Origin: Halopseudomonas yangmingensis
GTDB taxonomy: Bacteria > Pseudomonadota > Gammaproteobacteria > Pseudomonadales > Pseudomonadaceae
Direction: 5' to 3'
Assembly (NCBI RefSeq): GCF_900114825.1
Contig: NZ_FOUI01000001.1
Location: forward strand, 393,067-457,066
Length of the DNA stretch: 64,000 bases
Shown: in pieces, positions 35,870 to 44,484 of the stretch
Numbering within the stretch: position 1 is the first letter of the stretch
How the letters are laid out: each line of letters begins with the position of its first letter
The notes under the pieces: generated by a model
Database searches by the model: none
Told to the model about the DNA's origin: nothing
The model's input: the letters and a program-made list of their open reading frames with translations, nothing else
Position numbers and translations under genes: made by a program

Positions 35870-37270
35870 CTATCCGACACCCGGCGAGCGCCGGTAGCGC
35901 TGCTCGTCGCGCTTGCGCCGGGCGCCTACCCGAGCCAGTCGCCAGGACAGCAGAATGGCGGCGGCGCTGAGTCCGGCGATCAGGCCCATCCAGAAACCCG
36001 CCGGCCCACGTGCGGGCCCGAGCAGGTCGGTCAGGGCCAGCAGGTAGCCGGTGGGCAGGCCCACCAGCCAGTAGGCAATCAGCGTCAGCAGCATCGGCAC
36101 ACGGGTGTCCTGGTAGCCGCGTAGAGCACCAGCGCAGGCGACCTGTACCGCATCGGAGAACTGATAGAAGGCGGCCAGTACATACAGACTGGCGGCCAGT
36201 GCAATGATCTCGGCGTTGGCGGTGTAGATTCGCGGAATTTCCGAGGCCAGCAGCAGGATCAGGCTGGAAGCCAGCAGGGCAAAGCTCAATGCAGCCACTA
36301 TGCCGACCTTGGCGGCGAACAGGCCGGCACGCGCGCCATGCGAGCCAAGGTTGTGGCCAACCCGTACGGTGATTGCCAGGCCCAGGCTGTAGGGCACCAT
36401 AAACACCAGCGAGGAGAAGTTCAGGGCTATCTGGTGACTGGCCACCACCACCGAGCCGAGGCTGCCGATCAGCAGGGCGATGATGCAAAACATGCTGGTC
36501 TCGGCGAACAGGGCGATGCCGATCGGCAGCCCAAGACCCAGCAGATGACGTTGATCTGGCCATTGCGGCCAGCTGAAGCGGGCAAACAGGCCACAGTCGC
36601 GGTAACGCCGCGAACGGCGCAGATAGACCAGCATGCAGCCGAGCATGAACCACATTACCAATGCGGTGGCGATACCACAGCCGATAGCGCCGAAGGCCGG
36701 CAGGCCCAGCTTGCCGTAGACCAGCACATAGTTGGCCGGGATGTTCAGCAGCAGTGCGGCAAAGCTGATCAGCATGGTCGGGCGGGTCTGCGACAGACCG
36801 TCACTCAGACCGCGCAGGGCCAGGAACAGCGCCACTGCGGGAAAGCCCGCCGCCACCGCTATCAGGTAGCCCATGGTCAATTCGGTGAGATCGGGCTCGA
36901 TCTGCATCCACTGCAGTGCCGGCTTCATCAGTAACAGAAATATTGCACACAGACAGCCGATCAGCAGCCCCAGCCACATACCCTGGCGTACCAGCGGGCC
37001 GGTTTCAGCCAGTTTGCCGGCACCGTTCAGCGCCGCCACCTTGGAGGTGACGATCATCAGCACGCCGGAAAGAAACAGGAAGGTTGGCACCCAGAAAGCA
37101 TTGCCCAGCGCGACTGCCGCCAGGTCATCGGCACTGACCCGGCCGGCCATCGCCGTGTCGACAAAGCCCAGCATGGTGTGTGCCAGCTGGGCGGCCATGA
37201 TTGGCAGCGACAGCCGGATCAGGCTGCGCAATTCTGTTACACTGCGCTGCCAGCGCGTGGTCGACTGCAT
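35870..37270 (-). CDS. MATE family efflux transporter (NorM-like)
   Basis: A 466-aa inner-membrane antiporter with twelve helices in two homologous halves. GFVDTAMAGRVSADDLAAVALGNAFW in the first half and SLGSVVVASHQIALNFSSLVFMVPYSLGLA in the second are classic MATE signatures. Family members export cationic drugs or dyes in exchange for Na+ or H+. The ATG at 37270 has GAGG at good spacing; 37279 is alternative. It is divergent from epmC with 85 bp between. Confidence 0.92.
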   Translation of the reverse strand: MQSTTRWQRSVTELRSLIRLSLPIMAAQLAHTMLGFVDTAMAGRVSADDLAAVALGNAFWVPTFLFLSGVLMIVTSKVAALNGAGKLAETGPLVRQGMWLGLLIGCLCAIFLLLMKPALQWMQIEPDLTELTMGYLIAVAAGFPAVALFLALRGLSDGLSQTRPTMLISFAALLLNIPANYVLVYGKLGLPAFGAIGCGIATALVMWFMLGCMLVYLRRSRRYRDCGLFARFSWPQWPDQRHLLGLGLPIGIALFAETSMFCIIALLIGSLGSVVVASHQIALNFSSLVFMVPYSLGLAITVRVGHNLGSHGARAGLFAAKVGIVAALSFALLASSLILLLASEIPRIYTANAEIIALAASLYVLAAFYQFSDAVQVACAGALRGYQDTRVPMLLTLIAYWLVGLPTGYLLALTDLLGPARGPAGFWMGLIAGLSAAAILLSWRLARVGARRKRDEQRYRRSPGVG

Positions 37271-37355
37271 GGTGCTCATACCTCGAATGTGCACAGGGGG
37301 TTGCCCGCGCAAAAGCGCCCCATGCTATCAACTCGCCGCCGGTTGTCCAGTCCTG

Positions 37356-37892
37356 ATGCCGCACAGTTACCACGACCTGATCCGCCTGTTTGCCGAATGC
37401 TTCGAGGCCGATTACAACACCCGGCTGGTAGCCGGTGACGGCGAACCCGAATACCTGCCGGCGGATGCCGCGCATCCGCAGCACCGGATCCTGTTTGCCC
37501 ACGGTTTTTTCCGCAGCGCCCTGCACGAGATTGCCCACTGGTGCGTGGCCGGTCCCGAGCGCCGGCTGCTGGCCGATTTCGGTTACTGGTATGCCCCAGA
37601 CGGGCGCAATGCCGAGCAGCAGCGCGCCTTCGAGCAGGTAGAAGTGCGCCCGCAGGCCTTCGAGTGGCTGTTCTGTGCCGCCGCCGGGCATCCGTTCCGG
37701 GTCAGCCTGGACAACCTGAATGGCGAGCCGGGTGATGCCGAGCCGTTCTGCCGCAAGGTACTGGCGCAGGTACATGAGCTGTTCGACACTGGTTTGCCGC
37801 CCCGCGTTGATCGCTTTGTCGAGGCGCTGTTGGCTTTTTATCGCCCCGGCGAGCAGTTGAACCGTGCGCAGTTCACCCTTGATCAACTCTAG
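37356..37892 (+). CDS. epmC: Elongation factor P hydroxylase EpmC
   Basis: A 178-aa cytosolic non-haem iron enzyme (YfcM family). ILFAHGFFRSALHEIAHWCVAG carries an HExxH-like motif (HEIAHW), the metal site, and YWYAPDGRNAEQQRAFEQVEVRPQAFEW is conserved in the family. In E. coli it hydroxylates the beta-lysylated lysine of EF-P after EpmA and EpmB. It starts 13 bp before pdxB, the next gene, so the two are likely co-transcribed. Confidence 0.9.
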   Translation: MPHSYHDLIRLFAECFEADYNTRLVAGDGEPEYLPADAAHPQHRILFAHGFFRSALHEIAHWCVAGPERRLLADFGYWYAPDGRNAEQQRAFEQVEVRPQAFEWLFCAAAGHPFRVSLDNLNGEPGDAEPFCRKVLAQVHELFDTGLPPRVDRFVEALLAFYRPGEQLNRAQFTLDQL

Positions 37893-37905
37893 CCGGAGCC
37901 TGCCC

Positions 37906-39048
37906 ATGCAACTGCTTGCCGACGAGAACATTCCGCTGCTCGATGAGTACTTTGCCGGCTTCGGCAGCCTGCGCCGCCTGCCCGGGAGACAGATCAGTCG
38001 TGCCGACCTGCAGCATACCGAGGTGCTGCTGGTGCGCTCGGTGACCCGGGTTGACCGGGCGCTGCTGGAGGGTACGCCGGTGCGTTTTGTCGGCACCTGC
38101 ACCATAGGCACCGATCATCTGGATCTGGACTGGTTGGCCAGCGCCGGCATCCACGTGGCCAGTGCCCCCGGCTGCAATGCCCGCGGGGTGGTCGAATATG
38201 TACTCAGCTGCCTGTTGACCCTCGGCGAACGTACGGCCACCGACTGGCGCCGCCAGCGGATCGGCATTGTCGGTGTGGGTGAGGTGGGCGGACGGCTGTA
38301 CGCCACACTGCAGGCGCTGGGCGTTGACTGCCTGCGCTGTGATCCGTTGCGTGCCGAGCGGGGCGAGTCAGGTTTTGTTAGTCTGGATCAACTGATCGCC
38401 GAAGCCGATGTGCTTAGCCTGCATGTGCCGCTGACCAGCAGTGGCGCGTACGCCACCCGCCATCTGCTGGATGCCGGCCGGCTGGCGGCACTGCGCCCGG
38501 GTGCCTGGCTGATCAACAGCAGTCGTGGCCCGGTGGTCGACAATGCGGCACTGCTGGCCTGTCTGCAGCAGCGCCCGGACCTGCAGGTGGCGCTGGATGT
38601 CTGGGAGCACGAACCCGAGGTTGACCCGCAGTTGGCCGCGCGCTGTGCGCTGGCTACCCCGCATATCGCCGGCTACAGCCTCGACGGCAAGCTGCGTGGC
38701 AGCGACATGATTTACCGGGCCTTGTGCCAGCACCTGCAGCAGCCGGCTTCGCTCAGCCTGCAACAACTGGCACCGGATAGCGGCCATACCTGTTTGCAGG
38801 TGGCCGCCGGCAGCGAGGCTGACTGGCTGCTGGCGCGGGCACTGCGCTGGGTATACGACGTACGCGATGATGATGCACGGATGCGCGCGATGCTTGGCCA
38901 GGCAACTGAGGCTGCACAGCGGCGGTCTGGTTTTGATCGGTTGCGGCGGGACTATCCGCTGCGCCGCGAGTGCGCGGCACTGGATTTGCAGGGTGAGCTG
39001 CCGCCTGCAGCACGCCAGCTGCTGCGGGCGGCCGGTTTCAGTTGCTGA
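37906..39048 (+). CDS. pdxB: Erythronate-4-phosphate dehydrogenase
   Basis: A 380-aa NAD-dependent 2-hydroxyacid dehydrogenase acting in the DXP-dependent pyridoxal 5'-phosphate pathway. It starts MQLLADENIPLLDEYFAGFG, the usual PdxB start. The nucleotide site is IGIVGVGEVGGRLYATLQ, the catalytic Arg is in INSSRGPVVDN, and His is in TPHIAGYS. The C-terminal dimerisation domain specific to PdxB is present (residues about 290-380). The ribosome binding site GGAG is well placed. It overlaps the end of the next small gene on the other strand by 11 bp. Confidence 0.95.
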   Translation: MQLLADENIPLLDEYFAGFGSLRRLPGRQISRADLQHTEVLLVRSVTRVDRALLEGTPVRFVGTCTIGTDHLDLDWLASAGIHVASAPGCNARGVVEYVLSCLLTLGERTATDWRRQRIGIVGVGEVGGRLYATLQALGVDCLRCDPLRAERGESGFVSLDQLIAEADVLSLHVPLTSSGAYATRHLLDAGRLAALRPGAWLINSSRGPVVDNAALLACLQQRPDLQVALDVWEHEPEVDPQLAARCALATPHIAGYSLDGKLRGSDMIYRALCQHLQQPASLSLQQLAPDSGHTCLQVAAGSEADWLLARALRWVYDVRDDDARMRAMLGQATEAAQRRSGFDRLRRDYPLRRECAALDLQGELPPAARQLLRAAGFSC

Positions 39049-39226
39049 GTGCCGGTTGCGCGCGCAGGCACAGTTGCTCGAGCTGTTCGCAGGCCTGCAG
39101 GATCATCTGTTCGGTGATCTCGCGCTCACGGCCTTCGCTGTCGAGCAGCCAGCCAGCGGCTGCGGGGCTGCTGGCAAGCGGGTTGAACGGCAGGCTGTTG
39201 CGGGTAGAGCGGGCAGCGGCATTCAT
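39038..39226 (-). CDS. Small conserved-looking protein, unknown
   Basis: A 62-aa soluble protein beginning MNAAARSTRNSLPFNPLASS, with LLDSEGREREITEQMILQAC and a helical C terminus. The start has AGAGAG upstream. The codon pattern and the sensible N-terminal basic stretch suggest a real gene, and I faintly recall similar short proteins in other pseudomonads, but no family can be named. It is convergent with pdxB and overlaps it by 11 bp. Confidence 0.55.
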   Translation of the reverse strand: MNAAARSTRNSLPFNPLASSPAAAGWLLDSEGREREITEQMILQACEQLEQLCLRAQPALSN

Positions 39227-39324
39227 CGGCAGACTCTCTGGTGGCGTTGAACATTCCTGTGCTGTTGGCCTGCAGCATAGGCAGGTCAGATGACGGGAAT
39301 GTGACGGATACTGGCAATCTGGTT

Positions 39325-39500
39325 TGGGAAATACTGATCAAGCAGGCTGCGTGCTGACGCGATAACCGATGACCCGTTCCGGACACGCTGTAAATACATC
39401 CCTGTAAGCTCGGCGATGCCCGTCCAGGGCATCGACGGTCCGGAACGGGTCATCGGTTACCGCGTTACGGATACTCTTTGCAGTTGATCAGTATTTCCCA
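39325..39500. repeat. ERIC-like palindromic element, copy 2 (complete, with terminal inverted repeats)
   Basis: A 176-bp foldback element with perfect 17-bp terminal inverted repeats (39325-39341 and 39484-39500). The core 39377-39445 is bounded by TTCCGGAC and GTCCGGAA, and a 22-bp perfect inverted repeat immediately includes and surrounds it (39363-39384 / 39438-39459). An inner hairpin CGATGCCC / GGGCATCG lies within the core. It fills most of the 310-bp gap between the small minus-strand gene and the ATP-NAD kinase gene; nothing else is seen there. Confidence 0.85.
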
Positions 39501-39536
39501 GCTCCCCAACAGCCTTTCCCTTAAGGACTTACAGCA

Positions 39537-40673
39537 ATGCACACAGGTTTTCGAATCGGGCTGCTGATCAATCCGCTGGCCGGACTGGGCGGGCAGGCCG
39601 GGCTCAAGGGCTCCGATGGCGTGGCCGAGCAGGCACTGGCAATGGGCATTGAGCCGCGCGCCACGGCGCGGGTACGCACTGCGCTGGAGCAGTTGTTGCC
39701 GTTGCGCGAGCGTCTGCACTGGCTGGCCGCCCCCGGCCCCATGGGAGGCGACCTGCTGCGGCAGATGGGCTTTGCCGTGGACACTGTGGGGCAGCTCGAC
39801 GGGCCGCAGACCAGCGCCGAGGACACTCGCCGGCTGGCCCTGCAGTTGCACGAGCAGGGCATTGACCTGCTGCTGTTTGCCGGTGGCGACGGCACCGCCC
39901 GGGATATCTGCGCCGCCTTGCCCGCCGGGCAACTGGTGCTTGGCATTCCCGCCGGGGTAAAGATCCACTCCGGCGTCTATGCGGTCAATCCACGGGCTGC
40001 CGGTGAGCTGGTGGCCATGCTTGCCAGCGGCGAACTGGTGCGCCTGAGTGAAGCAGAAGTGCGTGACATCGACGAGCAGGCGTTCCGCCAGGGGCAGGTG
40101 CGCACCCGGCATTTCGGCGAGCTGGCGGTGCCCAGCGAGGGGCGCTTCGTGCAGCAGGTCAAGCAGGGCGGCCGTGAGGTGGAAACCCTGGTGCTCGACG
40201 ATATCGCCGCCTGGCTGCAGGAGCTGCAGGCGCCGGACAGTTACTGGATACTGGGTCCCGGCTCGACCACCCTCGGCCTGCTGGAGGCGATGGGCCTGCA
40301 GGGTACCCTGCTGGGCGTCGATCTGCTCTGCGATGGGCAACTGCTGGCGACTGACGTCAGCGAGCCGCAGCTGTGGAAGCTGATGCAGCAGCACTCCGGG
40401 GACTGGCACATACTGGTCACCGCGATTGGCGGGCAGGGGCACATTCTCGGGCGCGGCAATCAGCAGATTTCACCGCGCATCCTGCGTCGGGTCGGGCTGG
40501 ACAATCTGCAGGTGGTGGCCACCAAAACCAAACTGCGCAGTCTGGATGGCCGGCCCTTTCTGGTCGATAGTGGTGACAGTCAACTGGATCAGCAACTCAC
40601 CGGCCTGCGCCGGGTGCTCAGTGGCTATCGGGAAGAGATGCTGTATCCGGTGAGTTGGAAGGCGGAGAACTGA
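39537..40673 (+). CDS. ATP-NAD kinase family protein
   Basis: A 378-aa cytosolic protein. The N terminus IGLLINPLAGLGGQAGLKGSDG and the diacylglycerol/NAD-kinase motif FAGGDGTARDICA place it in the ATP-NAD kinase-like (AcoX-related) branch rather than the housekeeping NadK. A second conserved region is ILVTAIGGQGHILGRGNQQISP. The true substrate of this branch is not settled. AAGGA precedes the ATG, which begins 36 bp after the palindromic element. Confidence 0.87.
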   Translation: MHTGFRIGLLINPLAGLGGQAGLKGSDGVAEQALAMGIEPRATARVRTALEQLLPLRERLHWLAAPGPMGGDLLRQMGFAVDTVGQLDGPQTSAEDTRRLALQLHEQGIDLLLFAGGDGTARDICAALPAGQLVLGIPAGVKIHSGVYAVNPRAAGELVAMLASGELVRLSEAEVRDIDEQAFRQGQVRTRHFGELAVPSEGRFVQQVKQGGREVETLVLDDIAAWLQELQAPDSYWILGPGSTTLGLLEAMGLQGTLLGVDLLCDGQLLATDVSEPQLWKLMQQHSGDWHILVTAIGGQGHILGRGNQQISPRILRRVGLDNLQVVATKTKLRSLDGRPFLVDSGDSQLDQQLTGLRRVLSGYREEMLYPVSWKAEN

Positions 40674-40756
40674 AAAAAACCTGTTGCCGCACCTTGTTGG
40701 CAAGGCCGCTAGGCTGACGCGTGGAGCGTTCAGCCTTCGGCGGCTTGCCTGTCTTT

Positions 40757-41647
40757 TTAGCGGTAGTTGCCGGCGCGCAGGGCAGCGATGCGCTGCTCCA
40801 GTGGCGGGTGGCTCATCAACAGGCCGGCCAGACCGTTCTTCAGGTTGGCGTTGATACCAAAGGCGGTCAGCTCACCGGGCATTTCCACCGGAATACCCTG
40901 TTCCGCACGCAGACGCTCCAGCGCAGCAATCATGCTGCCGGCACCGGCCAGTTGCGCACCGGCGGCATCGGCACGGTACTCGCGCTGTCGCGAGAACCAC
41001 ATGACGATAATGCTCGCCAGAATGCCCAGCACCAATTCAGCAAAGATGGTGGCAATAAAGTACCCGATACCGGGGCGGCCACTTTCATTCTTGAACACGG
41101 CACGATCAACAAAATTGCCGAAGATGCGCGCGAAGAACATCACAAAGGTGTTTACCACGCCCTGGATCAGGCTCAGGGTGACCATGTCGCCGTTGGCCAC
41201 GTGACCGATCTCGTGGGCCATGACCGCTTTCACTTCGTTCGGGCTGAAGCGTTGCAGCATGCCGTCGGATACCGCGACCAGCGAAGCGTTGCGGTTCCAG
41301 CCCGTAGCAAAGGCGTTGGCCGCACGCGAGGGGAAAATCGCTACCTCGGGCATGCCGATACCGGCCTCGCGGGCCAGCTGCGCGACAGTTTCAACCAGCC
41401 ACTGTTCCTGACGGGTCTGAGGTTGTTCAATGACGCGTGCGCCGGTGCTGCGCTTGGCCATCCATTTGGACAGGAACAGCGAGATAAAAGAGCCGACAAA
41501 GCCGAACACGGCACAGAAAATCAGCAGGGACTGCAGGTTCATGCCGCCCTGGCCGTCATGCACGCTGCCGACCCCGAGCAGGCTCAGGGTGATGCTGGCA
41601 ACCACCAGAATGGCCAGGTTGGTGGCAAGGAACAACAGAATGCGCAT
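40757..41647 (-). CDS. htpX: Membrane protease HtpX
   Basis: A 296-aa zinc metalloprotease of the inner membrane that helps clear misfolded membrane proteins. There are two N-terminal helices, the catalytic HEIGH in [13 protein letters not shown], two further helices (about residues 160-180 and 195-215) and the third zinc ligand region in [26 protein letters not shown] near the C terminus is conserved in the family. The length is normal. The order htpX, unknown small gene, aminotransferase on one strand matches P. aeruginosa as I recall it. Confidence 0.95.
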   Translation of the reverse strand: MRILLFLATNLAILVVASITLSLLGVGSVHDGQGGMNLQSLLIFCAVFGFVGSFISLFLSKWMAKRSTGARVIEQPQTRQEQWLVETVAQLAREAGIGMPEVAIFPSRAANAFATGWNRNASLVAVSDGMLQRFSPNEVKAVMAHEIGHVANGDMVTLSLIQGVVNTFVMFFARIFGNFVDRAVFKNESGRPGIGYFIATIFAELVLGILASIIVMWFSRQREYRADAAGAQLAGAGSMIAALERLRAEQGIPVEMPGELTAFGINANLKNGLAGLLMSHPPLEQRIAALRAGNYR

Positions 41648-41766
41648 GGTTTACTCCATATAAGTGTCAAAGGTCAGGCACAGGCGTGAGCCCGCCTGAT
41701 TTGCTGGCAATATTGGGTCATCCTGTGCGGCTTGCAAGTGGTGCTCTGTTTCCAATCGTGTAACCG

Positions 41767-42204
41767 TCAACCGGGCTTGCGCTCGAAGCAGCGGACCACG
41801 GCCATACAGACCTGGTGGGAAGAACCGCTGGCAAGTGCATCGCGCAGGTGCTGGGCAAGACTGGCGCGCTGGCGCGCAACGCTTGGCGGCAGTTGCCCAA
41901 GGATCGGGTCCTCGACCCCGCTTGGGCCAGCCAGCAAACGGAAGCTGCGCTCGGTCAGGCAGCACTGGTCAATGGCTTCCTGGCGGATGGTGCTCTGAAA
42001 TCGCAAAAAACCCTCGTCGGCCAGCCACAGCATGGCACTGAAACAGGCCTGATGACGCACTGCCGGCACGCCAAAGGCGTCCGGCTCATGCTCGCCGATC
42101 AGGTCGCTGACAAACAGCGTGGCCGGGCGCGGAAAGCTGGCATACAGCGCCAGCAGTATCCGCGCCACGTCCTGATGGAAGTCCTCGATATGCAGATCGG
42201 CCAT
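41767..42204 (-). CDS. Conserved hypothetical protein
   Basis: A 145-aa soluble protein starting MADLHIEDFHQDVARILLAL. It contains FPRPATLFVSDLIGEHEPDAFG and a mid region ACFSAMLWLADEGFLRFQST that reads like a winged-helix fold (helix, turn, then QSTIRQEA). No characterised family is recognised. It follows the aminotransferase gene by 7 bp on the same strand, so it is probably its operon partner. Confidence 0.8.
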   Translation of the reverse strand: MADLHIEDFHQDVARILLALYASFPRPATLFVSDLIGEHEPDAFGVPAVRHQACFSAMLWLADEGFLRFQSTIRQEAIDQCCLTERSFRLLAGPSGVEDPILGQLPPSVARQRASLAQHLRDALASGSSHQVCMAVVRCFERKPG

Positions 42205-42211
42205 GGGCTGC

Positions 42212-43423
42212 CTACTGGCGATAGCCCTTGAGGAAGTTGGCTATGCGGCCGATGGCCATTTCCAGATCATCCTTGCGTGGCAGCGAGACGATACGGAAGT
42301 GGTCGGGCCACGGCCAGTTGAAGGCGGTGCCCTGAACCACCAGAATTTTTTCCTGCAGCAGCAGGTCGAGCACCATCTTCTCGTCGTTGTGGATCGGGTA
42401 GACCTTGGGATCCAGTCGCGGGAACAGATAGAGCGCGCCCTTGGGCTTGGTGCAGCTGACCCCGGGGATTTCGTTGAGCAGTTCCCAGGCGGTGTCGCGC
42501 TGCTCGAGCAGACGCCCTCCCGGCAGTACCAGGTCGTTGATGCTCTGGTAGCCACCCAGCGCGGTCTGGATCGCATGCTGCGAGGGCACATTGGCGCACA
42601 GGCGCATCGACGACAGGATGTCGATGCCCTCGATATAGCTTTTGGCCTTGTGCTTGGGTCCGCAGATGATCATCCAGCCGGAGCGGAAGCCGGCTACCCG
42701 GTAGGATTTGGACAGGCCGTTGAAGGTCAGGCACAACAGGTCAGGCGCCACCGCAGCAAAGGAATCATGGGTGGCACCGTCATACAGGATCTTGTCGTAG
42801 ATCTCGTCGGCCAGCACCAGCAGGTTGTGCTGGCGCGCCACCTCGGCCAGTTGTTCGAGCACTTCGCGCGGGTACACGGCACCGGTCGGGTTGTTCGGGT
42901 TGATCAGCACCATGGCCTTGGTGTTCGGCGTGATCTTGCTGCGGATATCGTCAATATCCGGATACCAGTCGGACTGCTCGTCACACAGGTAATGCACCGC
43001 CTTGCCGCCGGACAGGCTGACCGCCGCCGTCCACAGCGGATAGTCGGGAGCCGGGATCAGCACCTCGTCACCATTGTTGAGCAAGGCCTGCATGGCCATC
43101 ACGATCAGTTCGGAGACGCCGTTGCCGAGGTAGATGTCCTCGATGGTGACGCCCTGGAAACCCTTGGTCTGGGTGTAGTGCATCACCGCCTTGCGTGCCG
43201 AGAACAGGCCCTTGGAATCGCTGTAGCCCTGTGCGGTAGGCAGGTTGATGATCACGTCCTGAAGGATCTCCTCCGGCGCCTCGAAGCCGAACGGGGCAGG
43301 GTTGCCGATGTTCAGTTTGAGGATGCGGTGACCTTCTTCCTCGAGGCGCTTGGCATGCTGCAGAACGGGTCCGCGGATGTCATAGCAGACGTTGGCCAGT
43401 TTGTTGGATTTGCTAACCTGCAT
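42212..43423 (-). CDS. alaA: Alanine-synthesising aminotransferase AlaA
   Basis: A 403-aa pyridoxal-phosphate class I aminotransferase, close to E. coli AlaA (YfbQ), which makes alanine from pyruvate and glutamate. It starts with YDIRGPVLQHAKRLEEEGH and LKLNIGNPAPFGFEAPEEIL. The PLP lysine lies in FNGLSKSYRVAGFRSGW, and LINPNNPTGAVYP and LADEIYDKILY are the cofactor loops. The length is normal. The small downstream gene is 7 bp away. A 179-bp gap separates it from the divergent lipoprotein gene. Confidence 0.93.
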   Translation of the reverse strand: MQVSKSNKLANVCYDIRGPVLQHAKRLEEEGHRILKLNIGNPAPFGFEAPEEILQDVIINLPTAQGYSDSKGLFSARKAVMHYTQTKGFQGVTIEDIYLGNGVSELIVMAMQALLNNGDEVLIPAPDYPLWTAAVSLSGGKAVHYLCDEQSDWYPDIDDIRSKITPNTKAMVLINPNNPTGAVYPREVLEQLAEVARQHNLLVLADEIYDKILYDGATHDSFAAVAPDLLCLTFNGLSKSYRVAGFRSGWMIICGPKHKAKSYIEGIDILSSMRLCANVPSQHAIQTALGGYQSINDLVLPGGRLLEQRDTAWELLNEIPGVSCTKPKGALYLFPRLDPKVYPIHNDEKMVLDLLLQEKILVVQGTAFNWPWPDHFRIVSLPRKDDLEMAIGRIANFLKGYRQ

Positions 43424-43602
43424 GGTGGATTCCTGAGATGGCGGGCTGCCCTTGACTTAAACGAGCATCATACGTGCTGCGGTGTTACAGGAAAAGTCCG
43501 CAGGTGGCTGTCTGACGGGGTTTTCCGTCGTCCTGCCACAGGCTTGATGTGCGTCCGCGCCGGCGTCAGACTGCGTGTTTAAACCGGTGTTGGGAGAAAG
43601 TC

Positions 43603-44220
43603 ATGCAATCAGGGTGGTGGAGTGCTGGCAGTTGTCTGGCGTTACTGCTGTTATTGTCAGGCTGCAGCAGCAAGCCGGCGGGCATTACCGATCAGCAATG
43701 GCAACTGTTGACACCAGCTCAGCAGCAGCGCGCACGTGAACAGCTGGCACTGATGGATGCCGAGGCCGAAGCTCGCCCGCCGCAGCTGGCCACTGCCGTG
43801 CAGCCGTCCCGGTCGCAGCTCGCTGAAGAGTCCCTGTCGATTCCCCAGGTTGCACCGCGACAAGCAATACGCTGTGCGGTTGCCCCCCAGCAGGCCTGGT
43901 TGAACGGCCAATGGCAGCCTGCCGAACCCTTGCTGCTGGAACTGCAACAGGATGTCGAGCAGCGTTTTGCCCTGACCCAGCCGAGCACTGAGTCACCTGG
44001 ATACCATGGCTACGGCTATGCACGCTTTGACGGCCAGACCCTGAGCCTGTGCCGTTTTCCGCGCAATGACTGGCGTCATCAGCAGAACTGTGCCCTCCTG
44101 ACCGGCAGTACTGCCGACTGGCAGGCAGGCCATGCGGGTCAGCTGGAGTCGCCAAGCCTGCTGCGTGGTAGTGTTCGTTGTGAAAATCTGCCGGCTGGCA
44201 GTATGCGCCGGGGTGAATAG
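43603..44220 (+). CDS. Hypothetical lipoprotein
   Basis: A 205-aa predicted lipoprotein: WWSAGSCLALLLLLSGCSSK gives a signal peptide with lipobox LLSGC. The mature part has a short helical region (ITDQQWQLLTPAQQQRAREQ) and a C-terminal domain with cysteines (RCAVAP, SLCRFP, QNCALL, RCENLP) that may form disulfides in the periplasm. The function is not recognised. GGGAGAAAG precedes the ATG. The next small gene starts 2 bp after its stop. Confidence 0.8.
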   Translation: MQSGWWSAGSCLALLLLLSGCSSKPAGITDQQWQLLTPAQQQRAREQLALMDAEAEARPPQLATAVQPSRSQLAEESLSIPQVAPRQAIRCAVAPQQAWLNGQWQPAEPLLLELQQDVEQRFALTQPSTESPGYHGYGYARFDGQTLSLCRFPRNDWRHQQNCALLTGSTADWQAGHAGQLESPSLLRGSVRCENLPAGSMRRGE

Positions 44221-44222
44221 TG

Positions 44223-44468
44223 ATGGATTACCTGATTATCGGCGTGGTGAGTTTCAGCGGGTTGTATTTTCACTGGTGGATCTATCGGCGCATTCAGCTG
44301 TGGGTGCGGCGCGATCTGGCCCTGTCGATGGCCGGGGATGATCCGCAAAAGCGTGCATGGATGCTTGAGTGCCTGCAACAGGCCACCCGGCAGAAAATAC
44401 GCAAGCAGCAGCTTGAATCGTGGTTGCGTGAGCAATCAGCGCAATGGGATGCCGGCGTCAGGCGCTGA
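44223..44468 (+). CDS. Small single-helix membrane protein, unknown
   Basis: An 81-aa protein with one N-terminal hydrophobic helix (YLIIGVVSFSGLYFHWWIY) and a long basic amphipathic C-terminal half (RAWMLECLQQATRQKIRKQQ). It probably sits in the inner membrane with the tail in the cytoplasm. It lies immediately after the lipoprotein gene (stop TAG, then TG-ATG) and is likely co-transcribed. No family is recognised. Confidence 0.7.
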   Translation: MDYLIIGVVSFSGLYFHWWIYRRIQLWVRRDLALSMAGDDPQKRAWMLECLQQATRQKIRKQQLESWLREQSAQWDAGVRR

Positions 44469-44484
44469 CGCCGGCAGCCTGGCC

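Noticed and set aside
40711..40735. Hairpin AGGCTGACGC / GCGTTCAGCCT between the ATP-NAD kinase gene and htpX as terminator
   Set aside because: Stable stem with one bulge, but no T-run follows on either strand, so it was not called.
40721..41689. Plus-strand ORF of 322 codons opposite htpX
   Set aside because: Shadow of htpX, whose HEIGH motif and membrane helices are clear.
42203..43582. Plus-strand ORF of 459 codons opposite alaA
   Set aside because: His/Gln/Val-rich antisense reading of a certain aminotransferase gene.
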